The notes below the pieces were generated by a model. The model worked only from the letters and a program-made list of their open reading frames with translations, searched no databases and was not told the DNA's origin. From Gracilaria domingensis (taxonomy: Eukaryota; Rhodophyta; Florideophyceae; Gracilariales; Gracilariaceae): a stretch of 64,000 nt of DNA. Made by a program: the position numbers and the translations under genes. Numbering within the stretch: the first letter of the stretch is position 1; each line of letters begins with the position of its first letter. Below are positions 1-11,418 of this stretch, in pieces. Location: positions 268,932 through 332,931 of the forward strand of contig VCMS01000050.1 of the NCBI GenBank assembly GCA_022539475.1, given 5' to 3'.

Positions 1-665
1 CCGCTCACGGCCGCCGTACGCCACGTCGCTCATCGCCGCCGTGCCGCCCATCGGCGAAGCACTCCGCACCGCTCATCGCCACCGTACGCCCCGCCGCTCA
101 CCGCTGCCACGCGCGTTGCCACTCATGGCCGGCGTGCCGCTCTTCGCCACCGCGCCGCTCATCGCCGCCGTACGTCTCCTCGCCGATCGCCGTTGCGTCT
201 CTCAACGCCGCCGCACAACGCACTGCTCATTGCCACTGTACGGCTCGCCGCTCACCGCTGCCGCGCGCTTTGCTCCTCATCGCCGGCGCGCCTCTCAGCG
301 CCGCCGTACGCCGCCTCTCCACTGACCGTCGCCGTACGCTGCCTCCGTGATTGCCACTGCCTGATTCGTCGTCGCCGCTTGTCGATGGTGCTCATTGTCG
401 CCGCGCCGCTCATCGTCGGCGATTGCCGCCACACCACTCACCGCCACCGTACGCAGCTCCGCTCATCGCCGCCACGCCACACGTCGCCGCTGCGCCGCTC
501 ATAGCTGCCGTACGCGGCGTCGCTGATCTCGGTCGAGCCCCTCTCCCCCGCTGTTCGCTCCATCGCTGATACCCGCCACGCCGCTTATAGACACAGCACG
601 CCGATGCCGCACATTGTCTCCGCGCCGCTCATCGAGGCAGCACGCAGATGCCGGTCATTGTCGTC
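1..665. repeat. GC-rich degenerate tandem repeat
   Basis: The stretch is built from imperfect, irregularly spaced copies of a motif close to CGCCGCTCATCGCCGCCGTA, with variants such as CCGCTCACCGCTGCC and CTCATCGCCACCGTACG. It is open in several frames on both strands only because stop codons are rare in such sequence; the translations are low-complexity Arg/Ala/Pro/His and differ with frame. I see no gene. It begins before the window, so the left border is unknown. Confidence 0.7.
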
Positions 666-1877
666 GCGTCGCCGATGGGGTTCCTACAGGGGTAAGTAAT
701 GTCGGAGGTAGTGGTGTTGGTGCTGGAATGGTAGCACAGGGGAGCACATACGGACAGCAACCAAACAGCCTAGGGGGAGTGGACAAGTTGCGCAAGAAAG
801 TGGGAGTACTCGTGCAGCATGCGCAACGTCGCCACAGCAGTCGCACCTCGGCATCACCCCCTCCCCCCACGGAGAGAAGGCGCAGAGCACCATGCTGGCA
901 GCTTCATACCGCTGTGCGCGATACGCAACTGAAACAAAGTGCGCACACGCCATCAGTGGTCTGACGAAGTGGTGCAGTAAGCGCTGTGGCGGCGGCGCTG
1001 CCATTGCGCGCATCTCATGGGCGATGGCGCGCGTCTGCTTCGGCGCATCAAGCAGCAGTATGAGGTGCGATGCGCACTAGGAAACGGCGGCGCATCTTCT
1101 CGCAGTGCATTCAACGGAAGCGTTCCGTGCGGCGCTGGCAAGTGTGCCGATGGACGCCTTCCTGCTTTCCGTGCACTGCTCCGCCACCTCCGTGACCACT
1201 GCATCCTCATCACGCACGCCGCAGCCCGCTGTGCATTGCAACAGAATCACAACCCGCTTATCTAGCTACGGACGTTCGTTCTCACGGCGCGTCCGATGCG
1301 CGTCATCCCTAACTCTGCACGTCGGTCGCGCATCGCGTCACCGACGCCATAACCGCAAGTGCCGGATTGAATCCAGCTTCCAAAGCGGAGATAACCCTAC
1401 CTGCGCTGCAATTACCTCAGCGCGCAGTTACCGCTCCGCGACAAGTCGCTCGAGCCGCACCTGTTGCGCTCCCTCGACACACTGCCTCCATCAGCGCAAC
1501 CGCCGCGCGCCCCACCTGCCGCCAAAGCGCATCGCGCCGCTGCTCGTCGCCACCCTTGAGGTCGTCGGCGGGCAGAGCCGCTTGTGATGGCGCACTTGCT
1601 GGTGCGGATGATGGTCGTGATTCCGTTACAAAACCGCCTGGGGGCGTGCGCGGACATGGCGTGAGCGCGGAGACCTTGTGAACAGTTCTGAATGGAGAAT
1701 ACGCTGGACTAAGAAGCAAAAGATGAAGACTGCTTCTGTGATGGTGCCGCGTTTGCCGCAGATGTGGAGGAGTAGCTCGCGGCGGTTCTCGCTGCGTGTG
1801 CAGACTGGGTCTCTGTCGTTGATGAAGTCGATGTTGGTATCGCCGTTGTGCGCAGCCTAGCTATGGACGCAGATTGC
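666..1877. other. GC-rich intergenic stretch, no gene recognised
   Basis: GC-rich sequence continuing from the tandem repeat, with several overlapping open frames of 60-160 codons on both strands. None shows a domain, signal peptide or conserved motif. The part next to the transposase relic (about 1700-1870) reads as a plausible short protein on the minus strand but without recognisable features. Confidence 0.4.
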
Positions 1878-2825
1878 TTACCACCTTGGAACGGTACGGT
1901 ACACGAACGCGATTTGGTTTAAGCCAGCTACCCTCGTCCTGTAGTTCACAAGACGACATGCAACGTCCAGCAGTCGCCCGCGCTTGTAATGATCTCCAGG
2001 GAGCGTCCTTGTCAGCCTACGAAAAGGTCCTTTCAATCCACGAACACCCCACTCCGCGCTTTGTCTTTCACTAGGGTACATGCGTTGAAGCAGTAACTCA
2101 ACTGCGACACACCCGTTAGACACTAGCAAGTCTTCCCACTCGTTGACTTTACGCGCTCGTACCACTTTCCCTGTCCGTCGGTCCTTCACAAACGCACTGT
2201 CCCTGAGGATTGCATATCCAGGAGGGGTGTTGGAATCTAGTGCCAGTGAGGGCCAGTAAAGTCCAGATGCATACGCCAGGCGGCTATCATGCCAGCTTCC
2301 GGGGAAATTCAGAGCTGCGTGTATGATCTCACCGTGAAAGTTCCATACATGGAGATTCGTGGCTTCCATCCTTTGAGTCATTGCATTGTAAAACGCGTTC
2401 TGAGTTTGAGGATCAACGAAATCCGGAACAGGCAGGCGCGCACCATCGCTGATCGCAAACACACCCCGCAACGCCTACCCGAACAACCTGTTCTTCCGAA
2501 GTAGCTCGCAAGACTCTTTTATTTCAACTTCTGTTGGCCTTGTGATACGAAATTCGCTGTGTTCTTCGTCCATCACAACCGCTAACAACACCTCCATACT
2601 GTACTCTAACCACTGCGACATGGCTGAAGGAATTAATCCAAAGATCGGACAGAGACTATATTCAACATCACCACTTTTCATATACCACAGTGCAAGGCCG
2701 AGAAGATCTTCTGTTTCAAGCATTGGTTTTCCACCTCTCTTTGTTTCCACTTTACGAAAGGGAGAGCCGTTCAGAATATGCTGTCGTTTCGCGGAAAACC
2801 ATGGCACTAAATCTCGGAGGCCCAA
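1878..2825 (-). pseudogene. PIF/Harbinger-type (DDE_Tnp_4) transposase relic
   Basis: A DNA-transposon transposase, read on the minus strand. The N-terminal part (2475-2825) has the helical LGLALWYMKSGDVEYSL...FGLIPSAMSQWLEYS segment usual before the catalytic core. The C-terminal part (1878-2471) has the triad context: FAISDGARLPVP (first Asp), FPGSWHDSRLAY (second Asp) and SAEWGVRGLKGPF (Glu), ending RTRVAGLNQIAFVY. The two parts are in the same frame and separated by a single TAG at 2475-2477, so the product is either truncated or needs read-through. No ATG is obvious at the start (the open frame begins near a TTG). No terminal inverted repeats or 3-bp target duplication could be assigned. 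Family assignment rests on motif memory. Confidence 0.75.
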
Positions 2826-2879
2826 TGATCGTGGGAAGCTAGTCGCGACTAGAAACTCGGTTTCTGAGCCATACTGAAG

Positions 2880-4320
2880 AAGATGGCGCCATGGGGTAGT
2901 GTGAAATTTGGGCCGCAGTAGACCTGAATGGTAGTACTTGACGGGCTTTGAGCAACGTCTGAACGTTCTTTGTATTTTTTCTCATTTACGTTTTTGTATT
3001 AATGTCAGACAGTATAATTGCAGTATCAACGCGCAGGATGGTAATAAAGAGGAAACGTCAGTGCTTGAAGCGTGAGCCATAGCGAGGGTTTGGAGAACGT
3101 ACTTTGCGACAGAGTTGATGATATGCCATCGGTTGGTGAGCTTTGTCTTAATAAACATGATGATAGCGCGACAATTTACGCTTCGGTTTCGCGAAAGTTT
3201 CAAGATAGTCACGTTTAGGATTCTAGTCGGGGTGTGGCTTACCCCGACCAGAATCCTAAATTCTGGCAACAAGGTGGTGTACTTGTGCAGCTCTCATTCG
3301 TGGAGTGCTGTCACGTTTAGGATTCTAGGAATTCTTGGCTGCACCAATGTACATATCCATAATCAGTACCTACACGTCTATATTATGCGCCGTTACGGCG
3401 AATGGGCGATCATCGGCCGCCAGGGAGATGTGGAAAATAGCGCGTAGTTATTACAGTCAATGAAAACGGTTTATTAGGAAATGGTGCAGTACACGTCATA
3501 GCCTACAAAATAGTGCGTCAATTACAGAGCTACATATTTCTTGTGGCACAATGTTTTCAAGCCCTAATTGCATTAAACATCTCTCTGATTTAAGCACAGT
3601 GTAAGGTCTTGATGATATTTATTTCTTACATACACTATCTTTCAAGGAAGAAAAACTTCGCGAGAATTACCTCGCATTCACTAAACTATATTGTCTAAAA
3701 CTTGTTCAGTATTCAAGAAACGTCAATATAAGGTAGCAAACGTTTTAGATAATCACGCAAACAACGCAATTTTTCACTCAAATTGCAAAGAAAGAGACGG
3801 TGTTGGTATATTTGTTTGCTTGCTACACGAGATATATTGCTTCAGAACATCTATACCGCTCTTTTGCTTCTTGAAATTAAAAAACTGCATCTATAGTTTG
3901 TAGAACAGTTTTCGTGGGTTTAGAAAAATGACTATTCCCCTACAAATGACGAAGAAAGTTTAGAAGAATCTCACATCTTAAGGGAGATAAGAACTTTGAG
4001 TTCTAGCCAAGTGAAGAACTTCGTGCACAACAACCGGTGATGGTGTAGACCCTCTTATTCTCATTCCTACAGCAATGTATGCAAAAAGCAACACGCAGAA
4101 GTAAGGCAAAGCCGTGCACAAATTATTTGAAAATATCTTTTAGGTTATCTCAGCAAAATATTTCGTTTCATTGCACTCTTGAATAGTTCCTCCAACGGAA
4201 CAAAAGTACAAAATCTATGTCTTTCTGACAGCGTCTTAGATCTCTGATGCCTGCATCTCCCGGCGCGGGATGCTCCGTTTACGACGAGACCAGTGAGAAA
4301 CGGTGCGTTTCGATATTATT
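2880..4320. other. Intergenic, AT-rich, no gene recognised
   Basis: Mostly AT-rich sequence with only short, unconvincing frames. It contains a hairpin at 3212-3260 (listed separately). The 3450-4250 part resembles non-coding DNA with many A/T runs; no RNA gene seen. Confidence 0.4.
3212..3260. repeat. Hairpin with TTTAGGATTCT arms
   Basis: An inverted repeat of about 20-bp arms: TTTAGGATTCTAGTCGGGG followed after a short loop by CCCCGACCAGAATCCTAAA. The left arm sequence CACGTTTAGGATTCTAG recurs at about 3309-3325, suggesting a decayed small mobile element or its ends. Confidence 0.6.
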
Positions 4321-4429
4321 AAAATAAAATCGCTCCGTTATGCGCAGGCGTCGTTGTGAATGAGACGTTATGATGCCGACAGAAGAGTTTGAGGATTTGA
4401 ACATTGGCTGTGCTCGTGTTCACATCCTG

Positions 4430-4960
4430 ATAAGAGAGGGGAAGAGAGCACACAGCTTGTGCCTGTGCTGCCTGCAGAGGTTTAAAAAAGTTTGAACACG
4501 GACTCTTGCCCTCGTCACACCTTAACAAAAAGAGGTGGAAGCACAGGCACAGTCTCTGCTAACCATTTTCACTCATCTAGGTGTGAACACAGGCACAGGC
4601 CGTGTTCACACCATGGTTATGAGAAACGAATGCGCCAAAGTTCACAATTCTACTTAGAGCGTGAACACGGGCACAGTCCGCGTTCCCACCTTTTGAACTC
4701 CTTTGGTGGCACAGATACAGTCTGTGCTCCCGACCTCTTGACATCGTAGATTTGAGTACAGACTGTTTCTGCGCTCGCAACGTCAGCAATAAAGGTGTTA
4801 CCACGCCACAGTCCATGTACACACCTCCGGCATCCATGTGGGTAGCACAGGCTGGGCCTATGCTCTCAATTTTCCTTCCTAAGGTGTGAAAAGCCCGTGT
4901 TCAAATCTTTCAAACCTCTGCAGAAAGCACATGCACAGTATGTGTGCTCCGTTCCTCGCT
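4430..4960. repeat. Array of degenerate quasi-palindromes (GCACAGGCACAGTCTGTGCTC type)
   Basis: About eight or nine imperfect repeats spaced roughly 55-75 bp, each with a core such as CACAGGCACAGTCTCTGCT, CACAGGCACAGGCCGTGTTC, CACGGGCACAGTCCGCGTTC, CACAGATACAGTCTGTGCTC and CACATGCACAGTATGTGTGC, often followed by a CCACCTTTTGAA/CCGACCTCTTGA tail. Each core is itself close to palindromic. No coding sense; function unknown. Confidence 0.65.
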
Positions 4961-5206
4961 GGTTCCTACTAAACTGAACCGCTATGGTGCTTGGGTTTTT
5001 CATAGCTGCATCTGCGCTGATTACAAAACGCTGTAACGGAACATGAAGAAACTGTAGTACATCTGCCTAGAGGCAACGTGAGGTTGCGACGTAGATAGCA
5101 GTCACGTAAGATTTCAGATAAAACTGTCAGAGATCAACAACGCGCTGCTTATTGTGTCAGAAACCGGTCCAAATGCTTAATTTTTGGTTAATTCCCGTGC
5201 CTGACT

Positions 5207-6128
5207 AATTTTGCGCACGCTGGCGCAGCCTGCTTTTCGTAAAAATAGCGTGAATCACGGCGCGCAGCGTGAGCTCACTTTTTTGTAGCGTGAACTTCAC
5301 GCTGCTTGTCAGCGTTTGACAGAGTGCTCCTTGCCTATCACGCATGGCGCAGTCTTCGACTACAGTTATTGGCCGAATTTTGCAGCGTGTGTATCACGAA
5401 TGGGCGAATACGCTGCCAACATGGTATAGTGTACAACGCACACAGCTACTGGCAAGATATGCCACGTAAACATCGGTGTCGAGAAGCGAAGGGAGCAACT
5501 GCAAAGGACACCTTGTGAACAAATGGGTTTTGTGCGAGCCTATCAAGTAAATGGGAGCATCCTGGAACAGCAAATACACATTTTGTTCGACGCATAAAGT
5601 CACGATTTGAGCGCACGGCGTGACTTTGCGCTTGCGATTGGGCTCAATTCGGTTAGCGGGCTTGTCCCGCAGACCGAGTTCTGCTCCCGACGCAAAACAT
5701 TACTTTCAGCGCGCGTACTCTTTGGTAGTGAATATCGATTCGCTGCTCTAGCTGCGCGTTCCCCTCGCTGTGCGTTCGCTTCAGAATGTGTGACGATATT
5801 TAAATGAACGATTGAGAAAAACTCTTGAAATGACTGTTAATTTACTTTAGCGATTTATGTTTTTGTCATTTCAGGAAGGCTTATAAATCGTAAATACACA
5901 AACGCACACAATGCGATTTTATGCGTTTGGTGTTTCAAGATGCTCGCAATATTCGCCAGAAAAATTGAAATGAGGCTACAATTACGTACCAGGTCGACGC
6001 CGTGCGTGATCGGCGAAGCTGAAGCGTGAACTCACGATTACAGCAGCGTAAAGTTCTCGAGCTCACGCTGCGTGGCGTGATACACGCTTTTCTCACGAAA
6101 AGCACGCTGCGCCAGCGTGCGCGAAATT
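5207..6128. mobile_element. Non-autonomous element with ~100-bp terminal inverted repeats
   Basis: The left end starting AATTTTGCGCACGCTGGCGC and the right end, read on the minus strand and starting AATTTCGCGCACGCTGGCGC, match over about 100 bp, including the shared stretches GCTTTTCGT, ATCACG and CGCAGCGTGAGCTC. The ~920-bp interior holds no convincing transposase. I could not find a clean target-site duplication. Long TIRs suggest a Mutator-like or foldback-type element, but the superfamily is not established. Confidence 0.7.
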
Positions 6129-6911
6129 GATCACGCAGCAGGCATGGCATTATGCCATAAGGGCCTTTTTTATATTTCCTGCACGTGCTTTACCCCTTGT
6201 CAGAAGGACATGGAAGAGACAGCAGAATTTTGAAAAACGCAGTTTTTCACCTCGCGCTATTCCTTTATCGTTTCATGCAGGGACGAAAAACTCAGTGCAT
6301 CATGTAGCGCGCTGTCTTCTCTTTCAACTGCTGTCCTTATGTTTGAAGGCGAGCAAATAGTTTTGAAGTCATGCGCGCTAGCACAGAAACCTCCAAACCC
6401 GCCCAATGACCGGTTTATGGAATCCTTAGTCTTCCAATTTTTTGGAAAAGCACCTCTTCCAACTGGAAGAGAAGCTCTTCCATGTGCACAATATAAGAGT
6501 TTAGGAATTGCTGTAGGGTTCTTTATTTTGAAATTAACAATTTTTACAATGCACTCCCTCTTTGTTCTATGTGTTCATGGATAAAGAAATAAAACGTCAT
6601 AACGAACAAACAAAGCTGCCAAATGCTCATGCATTATGTCCACGGAGATTAAGGATAAATAACCTACATAATACTTTGTTTATAGGTACGCATGCTGATC
6701 TCTGCGTAGCTGGCGGTGCGTAGCTAGCCGATCAGATAGCTACGCGCAGCAGTCGCCCAAAAGGCAACAGATTTTTAATGATAGGATGCAGTTTACTTTC
6801 TAAGAGCTAGAAATTTAACGCCAGATAAACGGGATCAATTGTCACTGACACTGCTGAAAAGGGGCAGAAAAAATGTTTCGACTCGAAGCAAAAACGCGGA
6901 GTCCCCGAGCC
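6129..6911. other. Intergenic, no gene; contains a CTCTTCCAACTGGAAGAG hairpin
   Basis: No gene seen. At about 6440-6495 there is a hairpin cluster (CTCTTCCAACTGGAAGAG followed by AGCTCTTCCATGTG) that closely matches one at about 35444-35530. The last five bases (6907-6911, GAGCC) are the left target-site duplication of the copia-type element. Confidence 0.5.
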
Positions 6912-7022
6912 AACAAAGAAACTGTATGAGATTGGTGATGAGTTGTTTACTCGAAGGGGGTGATGCTGCTCTGACCGACCGTTTATCGTGCATCACTGAT
7001 GAGACTAGCTGGTCTTGTACTC
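6912..7022 (-). repeat. Copia left LTR, distal part
   Basis: First 111 bp of the left LTR, matching 23602-23712 of the right LTR. It ends with TACTC, the target-site duplication of the chromovirus, which resumes at 18793. Confidence 0.85.
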
Positions 7023-7875
7023 TGTAGAGCAAAACGCCCTCTGTAGGGATGCAACGAGGTGTTCTTCATAGTTTGTTGATCCGTTACCGGCTTCGACACC
7101 TCACGTTTTGAGAGGCTACTGGGGCAGTAGCCCTATTTTGGGGTATGCCTCGGAAGAGTAGTATTTCTGCACACGTGTGCCAAGTTGGCCGGATAGCGGT
7201 TGCGCCGTGGCAAGCCTGCCACAGTTGCACACCTGCAGTGTATTGGCCGGCATTGCCGGGTAGTTAGATATTTCAATTGATATTTTCAAGTGTCGTACAT
7301 AAGTGGCGGCACTTGCCGCCACTGTACGGGAAGTAAACCTCAAGGAGGCTTCTGGCTCTGACTTTCTTGCCGCTTGTGAACGGTCTTCGTCCCTAATTGG
7401 GCAAGCCGCCACAATTCCGCGCTAGTCATACGATCGCTACCACTGAGGAGTCCTTGACCGTCGTTACGGCATCTTTTGTTGTTTCTTTGTTATTATTTCC
7501 GTCATACGGCTCTCGTTTCTCTGCCTTGTTATACAGGTTTTTGTCCACTAGTCTTGGGACTTATTCTCCTTTATCACGAGTCAGTGCTCCGCAGTGCGGC
7601 TCGTTTGCTGGTCCTCTGTCACTCTCTACCGTTATGATTTATATCTCCACTCGCTGTGGCTCGCCGGAACGACTGGATACCTACGCCGATTCTTCCCCTT
7701 CACTTCTGACTGCACGCCTAGATTGGGGCCACCCAGACGTACACCCGGCATCCCGCTGGCCCTATCGGAGGGTTCTGCCGCTCGACTGCCCTTCACAGGG
7801 AGCAGGGCCTGAACACCCTGAGGTGCTCGTCCGCGACGCGGCTTGTTGTTTTCCCGTCGAGGGTTTTGCACCACA
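7023..7875 (+). repeat. Chromovirus 5' LTR
   Basis: 853 bp, TGT...ACA ends. Matches 17938-18792. The first ~670 bp are nearly identical to the other copy; the last ~190 bp diverge sharply (see findings). Confidence 0.9.
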
Positions 7876-7878
7876 AAC

Positions 7879-7896
7879 TGGTCTCCCGACCTAGAA
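7879..7896 (+). other. Putative primer-binding site of chromovirus
   Basis: Three bases after the LTR end the sequence reads TGGTCTCCCGACC, beginning with the TGG expected to pair with a tRNA CCA end. The tRNA was not identified. Confidence 0.5.
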
Positions 7897-8812
7897 TCGG
7901 CGTTATTGGCCAACGTTCGTTGGAGTTGGTTCGTTTGTTTGGAGCCCAGATAGTTGGGAATATCCGTTCTTACGGTTCTCTCATTGTCCGTTTTCGGAAG
8001 TTTTTTGGTTGCCAATTGGCCGACTGTGTCGGTGAACGATGTCGTCCCGTCGCAGGAGTAGCGCGCCACGTGCCGCTTCTGTGCCCGGTTCGTCCGGCTT
8101 GCCGGCAAGTTTGCCTCCGTTGCCGAAGGACGCACTGGAGATCCCACGCAGTGGCGACCCGAAACCGGCTTCCCGGGGCCTCCGTTCTGAAAACGGGACC
8201 CCACTCACTCGTGGGCCAACCGAAACCGCACCTGCGGCTGATGCCGCCGCAGCGGTTGACGTTTTGTCGTCGCGGTCGGACGAGTATACCCTCCGTGAAT
8301 TAGACGCTTAGGTTTGCATCCTGCAGAACTCCCAAGTGGGCCTCATCCGGGATATTACGAAACTCCGGCAACGGCTCGATGAAGCCGGTGTCCAGGATGT
8401 TTCGAGCGACGTCCGTGTTTTACGGTCTGATGTCAACCAGATTATGGAACACCGACAGGTGTCGGCTGCCCTGCACGAGCAGGCTTCTGCACGCCTGGAC
8501 CGCCTGGCTACCCGTCTGGAGACGGTCTAGCAAATCATTGTATCTGATGCTGTTGGGCCGGGAGCCCCGGTTTCTGAGGGTTCTCAGCACTCGCGCCGTT
8601 CCCGGGATCGCCCGGCAAAGAAGAAGGTCAAGGTCGAGTCTGACTCGTCTTCTTCATCCTCTTCTGATGAGGAGGGCCCTCAAAAGAGATCGTCTACCGA
8701 CTCTTCGCACAGCGCGGAAGAGCGCTTTCGCTATCGTGCATCCCGTTCGCGGGCTACTAAAGCCACCTCTGGTGTTGCACGAGGCCGTACGAAAGGACGG
8801 AGACACCTTGGA

Positions 8813-9616
8813 ATGAAAGAATTGAAGCCGACAAACTTACTGTATCGGAAGCTAATATCGTACCGATATTATCGGCTTGATGAAAAGACGCCACAGAGAA
8901 CCCCACATGGGACTGGCAAAGTGCGAAACCAACTCCGACAAATGGAGCTCACGCTGAAGCCCCACAAGTTCTCTGGGGAGGATCCAATTCTTGTCTTGAA
9001 TTTTCTTGGCCGCTTCGTGGCGGAAGCCGATATACTTCGGATGAGCGAGGCACAGGCCTACATTGCGCTGCCGTACTTCTTGACGGGCGTAGCCGAAGAC
9101 CAATACAATTCGGTCCGTGGCTCGACCCGAGCCTCCGAGGGAGAAGTTACGTGCTGGCCGGAAGCGGTACAATATCTCCTGCGCTCCTACGCGACAGGTA
9201 ATGCGATACAAGATGCTATACTCGCGCTGCGAGACACGAAGCAAAGAGCCGAAGAGTCGGAACCCGTTTATTCGACCGGCCTCAATAAGGCTTTCCACAT
9301 ATGTGGCAACGTGTTCTCCGCAGCTGAGCGGTGCACGATGTTCGTCGATGGCATAGATCGTTCGATCAGGACACTGGTTGCTCGTTATCGGGAGAACAAA
9401 CGCCGGATTACTTATCTGGAACTCGTTCAATTTGCCCAAGCTGAGGGAGATGCAGCTCGAGCACGCGCTGGTATTAAGACGCGCACTCGCCGACTCCTTC
9501 ATGTAGAAGGCCGAGACTCCTCACTGCCTCACTCGCGAGGTTCTGTTCAAGGGGGTTATGATAACCTACACCTGTTACAGGACGATGGTTCAATGCCGAG
9601 TTCGGAATTGCCGTAG
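8813..9616 (+). CDS. gag: Chromovirus gag (capsid region)
   Basis: Fossil part. About 267 codons with a retrotransposon gag-like capsid segment: LKPHKFSGEDPILVLNFLGRF... through YLLRSYATGNAIQDAI and LARYRENKRRITYLELVQFA-type helices. It is followed by a separate stretch with a zinc knuckle CHTCYRPGHIAPNC near 9789-9830. Likely role in the ancestral element was capsid formation and RNA packaging. Confidence 0.75.
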   Translation: MKELKPTNLLYRKLISYRYYRLDEKTPQRTPHGTGKVRNQLRQMELTLKPHKFSGEDPILVLNFLGRFVAEADILRMSEAQAYIALPYFLTGVAEDQYNSVRGSTRASEGEVTCWPEAVQYLLRSYATGNAIQDAILALRDTKQRAEESEPVYSTGLNKAFHICGNVFSAAERCTMFVDGIDRSIRTLVARYRENKRRITYLELVQFAQAEGDAARARAGIKTRTRRLLHVEGRDSSLPHSRGSVQGGYDNLHLLQDDGSMPSSELP

Positions 9617-9679
9617 ACGACGGAGCAGTCTACTGTAGACGTAGACCCCGCTCTCTACTCCGGACGTCAAGTCCCGGCA

Positions 9680-10563
9680 TTGCCCGTGACGCACTCAGGC
9701 GGATATCGAAGCCAACGCCCTGGATGGAGGGACCCGTATCCTCCTCGACAGGAGCGCCGGCCGACCAACGCGGATCGTCACCTTATTTGTCATACCTGTT
9801 ACAGGCCAGGGCACATCGCTCCGAATTGCTTAATGCCCATACGGGATATGGCGAAGATAGTGCCTCAGTATGAGTCGTTGACGCCCGCCGAGTGGGAACG
9901 TGTTCTAGACAAATCGTACCTTCCTGCGAAGGCAGCGACTCAGCCTGGAAACCAAGAAACGGTGCCATCGAATGGTGGAACTGTAGCCGCCCCTGCGGAG
10001 TCGCAACCTCCGCAGATTGGCGGCGAAGCTCAGAAAAACTGAGCAAGGGAGCCTCCAGCAATGGAGAGGCGCCCCCAGCGACGGGGTTTAGTGCGCCTGA
10101 GGCTGAGAAGCCTCGCTCCCGGGTCACAATCCTTTCGAGGAAAATGGCGACTACAGACGTGGACTCTGAGCACCTTGGTGTCTTGCGTCGCCTGTGGGTA
10201 CGGTCTAAGAATAGCCGGTCCCCGGATAGAGTCCTGGTCATGGCGAAACGTAACTACAAAGTTTACGCCGACCTAGGTGTTTCCGACCAATATATGGTTC
10301 GGCAGTTGTCCGTGCTCGATACAGGAGCTGGGCCAAACTTTTTGCTTGAGTCTATGATCCCGCCGCACTTGCGGTCTCGCGTTCGTGCGGCGCCGCAAAT
10401 TGATATTGCGGATGCGAATAATCGGCCACTCTCTACAGTGGGAGTGATAGACCTGCTTGTCAGGCTTGGCCACTACGTGGTGAAGCTCGATTTCTTGGTT
10501 TGCAAGCAGCTCGCTGCGCCGGTCATACTCGGATGTGACTTCTGTGACCGCTTTGTCGAATAA
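9680..10563 (+). other. Chromovirus nucleocapsid zinc knuckle and protease region
   Basis: Fossil part. The zinc knuckle has the CX2CX4HX4C pattern (CHTCYRPGHIAPNC). The protease active-site motif VLDTGAGPNFL lies near 10312-10344, followed by the usual beta-strand and ILGCDF segment near 10525-10545. Retroviral-type aspartic protease; acts as a dimer in related elements. Confidence 0.75.
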
Positions 10564-11418
10564 ATTCGACCGCGGCGAAGAACCATCGAAATGGAGGATG
10601 GGACCATTGTACCGATCGTTCGGCGTCCCCTTCGACGGGATTTGAAGAAGCAAGTGTCCTTGCCTGCTGCGCAGGAGCCTGCCGCTGATGAACGGAAGTC
10701 TACGAAGCTCCGAGTTGTTCGGTCTATTTGCATCCCGCCCGAATCGCAGGTCTGGGTTACTGTAACATCTTCCCAATGTGGCTTACAAACGGTACAACCG
10801 TTGCCTGCGTCTCAGGAGAAGCACCAGCTCGCTCTGGCTAATGGGAATGTTTTCGTCGAGTTCGAGAAGCCTTTACAGGTGCTGGTTGCGAACTTCAGCC
10901 GTTTTACTCAACGGTTGGTTAGGAGCCAAGTTATTGGATCATTGCTCCCGCACCCTGCGGCTATAGTGCCTACTCAGGTTTCTATGGCCGAAGTTCTCGG
11001 AACCCTCGAAGCTGAGAAGGGGGAGGCGGAACGGAACAATTCCGAGCCGAATACCGAACCGAATGGTCCGTCGGGAAATGCTACGCCGACTTCGTCGGAT
11101 GCGAATAACCGCAGCCTGGCGAAGGAAGCAATGCCGACCTCGTCGGACAGTAATGATAAGGAACTGAGTGCTGCTGACACGAACGATAAGGCAGTACAGG
11201 AACTGGAGTGTCTGGATCTTGAACACGTCCCAGAGACTCACCGCGATAATTTGCGGCACATGCTCGAAGAGTTCACGCCAATGTGGGATGGCACACTGGG
11301 TAAGATTGGTATTACCGAACATCGGATTGATTTGCTACCGAATACTCGGCCCCTTTCACAGCACCCTTACAGGGCAGGACCGACAGCTCGGCAGTAAGAG
11401 AAAGCTCAAGTTGAGAAA

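Noticed and set aside
1105-1587. 160-codon plus-strand frame
   Set aside because: GC-rich low-complexity Arg/Ser/His translation next to a degenerate repeat; overlaps equally long frames on the other strand.
8852-9502. 216-codon minus-strand frame
   Set aside because: Antisense shadow of the chromovirus gag capsid region.
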